From Pelomyxa schiedti (lineage: Eukaryota; Evosea; Pelobiontida; Pelomyxidae): a DNA stretch of 64,000 bases. How positions within the stretch are numbered: the first letter of the stretch is position 1; each line of letters begins with the position of its first letter. The notes under the pieces were generated by a model that saw only the letters and a list, made by a program, of their open reading frames with translations, searched no databases and was not told where the DNA came from. The DNA lies in contig JAHLWZ010000823.1 of NCBI GenBank assembly GCA_020536535.1, positions 39,176-103,175 of the forward strand. The letters run 5' to 3'. Below, in pieces: positions 62,601 through 64,000 of the stretch. The translations under genes were made by a program, and so were the position numbers.

Positions 62601-62990
62601 TGCACCCCGCGTTTGCTGCTTCATATCTCCCTTTGGTGCCACCGGGGCCTTCTTATTCCCCTTCCCCTTCCCCTTGGGCTTCTTCTGCATGGCAGTATCC
62701 ATCGCTTCGGCCATCACCTTTTGCGCCTGCACCACCGGGTTCATGTCCAACGCTTGCAGTGCTGGTGCAGAGGAAGAGGAAGAGGAAGAGGAAGAGGCCG
62801 AAGAGGTGGCCGTAGTAGTCGTAGTCGCCACAGTGGTAGCAATGGGCGACGACGAGGGGAAAGTCGCAGGGGCTGCGGTGTTGACAGAGCCAGGCTGTGG
62901 GGAGGGCGTGACTGAGACGTTGAGGCGAGGTGGCGCCCTTTTGGCAGGTCGTTTCTTGCCGCCTTTGGTGTGGACTTTGGCCTTTCCCAT
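59666..62990 (-). CDS. SYO1: Symportin SYO1/HEATR3, importer of 5S RNP ribosomal proteins
   Basis: ARM/HEAT-repeat adaptor that carries uL18 and uL5 (Rpl5, Rpl11) into the nucleus with importin. The start MGKAKVHTKGGKKRPAKRAP has the family's MGK opening and a basic import signal. The next exons contain RECACHVIASAF, matching the VRECAC repeat; an inserted Ser/Thr/Ala/Pro-rich stretch; TKELLARGIAGQLFNLLKGE; and further helices. YLNAQQTCLEILTNMCSD (about 60,840-60,890) matches the conserved AQQTALEI-NMC motif. Near the end LNSLFDIFAEEDHEDVAKRL and LATFVPIWHRK lead to DEARINLNRFLKYKANVTS, the typical C-terminus (K-NL-RF--Y). The first intron contains an (AAAAGC)n microsatellite. With RRP7 it is one of two ribosome-assembly genes here. 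Confidence 0.87.
62462..62520 (+). repeat. (AAAAGC)n microsatellite in the SYO1 intron
   Basis: About nine perfect tandem copies of the hexamer AAAAGC lie just inside an intron of SYO1; on the coding strand the unit is GCTTTT. This pyrimidine-rich run is located where a splice-acceptor tract could form. Length is likely to vary between strains. Confidence 0.9.
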
Positions 62991-63166
62991 CGGTACCACG
63001 CACACGGCCACAACGAGAGACGAGGGGGGCCTGGCTAGAGGAGCGAGAAAAAGATTGGGGTTTAAATTTCGGGCCAATTTCGCAGTTGATTCTGGATCTG
63101 ATGCGGCGAAAGTCTAAACAAGTAAGGGGAACTGCGGGAGGAGTTCTTCACGGACAGAACAGGACC

Positions 63167-63172
63167 AAAAAA
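63167..63172 (-). terminator. RNA polymerase III-type T6 terminator
   Basis: Six consecutive T on the minus strand, about 40 nt beyond the end of the permuted tRNA's 5' half. A T run of four or more is the normal stop signal for RNA polymerase III, so the primary transcript would include both halves and both pairing flanks. Confidence 0.45.
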
Positions 63173-63207
63173 CTAAGGGAGGGTGAGTGGATTGCAGCCA
63201 CGCCACA

Positions 63208-63301
63208 ATTGCAGGTGACATCCGATTTCAGGTCGGACCCTTTAACCACTCGGGCAACCACAGCAAGCTGCAGTGGAGGATTCGAACCTCCGAGTCGCAA
63301 T
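63208..63301 (-). tRNA. Candidate circularly permuted tRNA-Ser(UGA) gene
   Basis: On the minus strand the 3' half comes first. Variable-arm strand GAC (63296-63294), T stem GGAGG and CCTCC around loop TTCGAAT (63291-63275; a perfect B box) and acceptor strand ACTGCAG (63274-63268) are followed by a 4-nt linker CTTG. Then the 5' half: acceptor strand CTGTGGT (63263-63257), TG, D arm CCC...GGG with GAGTGGTTAAA (63254-63238), anticodon arm TCCGA-CCTGAAA-TCGGA with anticodon TGA (63230-63228), then GTC (63219-63217). The two acceptor strands pair over 7 bp (two G-U), and GTC pairs with GAC. Outside the halves ATTGC (63301-63297) pairs with GCAAT (63212-63208), extending that stem as a splicing-endonuclease site would need. 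Oddities: C33 instead of U33, no residue 26, C1-G72. It may be active or a relic. Confidence 0.6.
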
Positions 63302-63891
63302 GAGACACGTCGAATGCTCTTTGATATGTCCCGGGCAGTGTCGCTCACAATATGAGAGCACCTTCTCCCTGGAAACCGCCTGAACGTTCGCCCTCTTTTC
63401 GCTTCTGTGCAATGGCTGAGACTACATTGTGGGTTTCACCCAAGCCACAAAACAGGGGAGTGTGGGAAATCCCGCTTGTTAGCTGGCGGTCGTGGCTGGG
63501 TTGCATGACTGGTGCTGTGGAGCAAGAAGTTTTCCTCGGCCGGTGGAGTTGGGGTACAAGAGGGGAACGTCATGGGAATTACGACAGCCTACTACCTTCA
63601 TCCCTGGCAGCACCGCGGACCCAATCCGCAGGGACACCAATAGGCACCTCAACTACGCCGAGGCACGGCTTCGTCTGTTCTGAACAGAAATCTGAAGGAG
63701 AAAACATTTTGATGAGAGCGCCACAGCCATGCAACCACGGCCATCCTTAGGAAACCCCTAGGGGTTGCGTTGGCCGAAGCAACCTCTTTCTTTAGCTTCT
63801 CTTTTCATTTGTCCTCACAGTCAGGACTGGCAGATGGTTTTCCGATAAAAAGTGGGTTGTCAAGAACAATCGTTGTTGTCTAAACGTCAAA
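63302..63891. other. Intergenic, no supported protein gene
   Basis: Only short frames without family features occur (the longest plus-strand one, 63352-63750, looks like chance coding: Trp/Arg-rich, no motif). The stretch 63480-63680 is moderately GC-rich with short inverted repeats and could hold a structured RNA or the promoter and 5' UTR of the gene beginning at 63892. I could not match it to 5S, U-snRNA, SRP or RNase P consensus elements by eye. Confidence 0.35.
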
Positions 63892-64000
63892 ATGGCGGCG
63901 AGTACCGCAACATGTTCATCAACGTCGGCAAGCAGTGGGGTCACGACACTTAGCAGATCTGCTGAACTGAGATCATTTGTGCAGTTCATCAACGACCCCG
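63892..64000 (+). CDS. Start of an unidentified gene, cut by the window edge
   Basis: ATG at 63892 in AAAATGGCGG, a good eukaryotic context, opens a frame that stays open to the window end: MAASTATCSSTSASSG, then TTLSRSAELRSFVQFINDP. A Ser/Thr/Ala-rich head followed by a helix-like segment is common in proteins of this window. Too short to identify. Confidence 0.45.
   Translation, partial: MAASTATCSSTSASSGVTTLSRSAELRSFVQFINDP

Noticed and set aside
63181-63263. Reading the tRNA as an ordinary linear gene, with the downstream GGCTGCAATCC (minus strand) as its B box and T arm.
   Set aside because: The T loop would be CTGCAAT with only a 4-bp stem, C56 is lost, and the following bases (TCACCC) cannot pair with the 5' acceptor strand CTGTGGT. 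The upstream T arm fits the acceptor over 7 bp.
63268-63360. The upstream T arm as the end of a separate, second tRNA on the minus strand.
   Set aside because: No D arm, A box or acceptor strand complementary to ACTGCAG exists in the 90 bases before it.
63352-63750. 132-codon plus-strand frame after the tRNA.
   Set aside because: Its composition (Trp, Arg, Pro, Ser) has no domain or coding bias seen in neighbours, and no intron or start context supports it.

Overview
This window is nuclear DNA from a single-celled eukaryote. Genes lie on both strands at about one per 2 kb. Most are cut by short GT-AG introns, about 40-90 nt where I could place both ends. Many proteins carry Gln-, Ser- or Pro-rich low-complexity tracts, and spacers and first introns often hold long A or T runs. 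The gene set (PAK-family kinase, RhoGAP and Ras modules, PRL phosphatase, MLF, RING proteins, S-adenosylhomocysteinase with the bacterial/plant-type insertion) suits an amoebozoan, perhaps an archamoeba related to Pelomyxa or Mastigamoeba. The species is inference; the eukaryotic origin is not in doubt.

Layout. 1-14 kb: SMC5/6 kleisin NSE4 (runs off the left edge), S-adenosylhomocysteinase, COMPASS subunit RBBP5/SWD1, an ankyrin-type protein, ribosome biogenesis factor RRP7, a multi-pass membrane protein and a zinc-knuckle/RS protein. 14-29 kb: PAK kinase, a nearly intronless lineage-specific protein, an ARM-repeat protein with two RING fingers, MLF, a MITE-like inverted-repeat element, two decaying tandem copies of an unknown gene, and a RhoGAP-SH3-Ras fusion. 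29-45 kb: a Gln-rich class I aldolase that has lost key lysines, a TMC-like channel, an unknown protein, an ARB2/FAM172 protein with an added Cys-rich domain and C-terminal membrane segment, a metallophosphoesterase, a small MGNAAS protein, a secreted GH-A glycosidase, a second lineage-specific protein and an intronless APH-like kinase. 45-64 kb: PRL phosphatase, secreted alpha-galactosidase, a degenerate GTPase, a long coiled-coil protein, a nucleoredoxin-like protein, a secreted carboxylesterase, an unknown membrane protein, the SYO1/HEATR3 importer of ribosomal proteins, a candidate circularly permuted tRNA-Ser gene and the start of one more gene.

Functional threads are chromatin and DNA maintenance (NSE4, RBBP5, probably ARB2), ribosome biogenesis (RRP7, SYO1), small-GTPase signalling (PAK, the GAP-Ras fusion, the degenerate GTPase, PRL) and secreted hydrolases. 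These genes are neighbours, not operons. The observations most worth a second look are the permuted tRNA candidate (63.2-63.3 kb), the RhoGAP-SH3-Ras fusion (26.5-29.2 kb), the aldolase pseudo-enzyme (29.4-30.9 kb) and the Zn-ARB2-TM architecture (35.7-37.8 kb). Exon boundaries are read by eye; those described as joined in frame were checked codon by codon.
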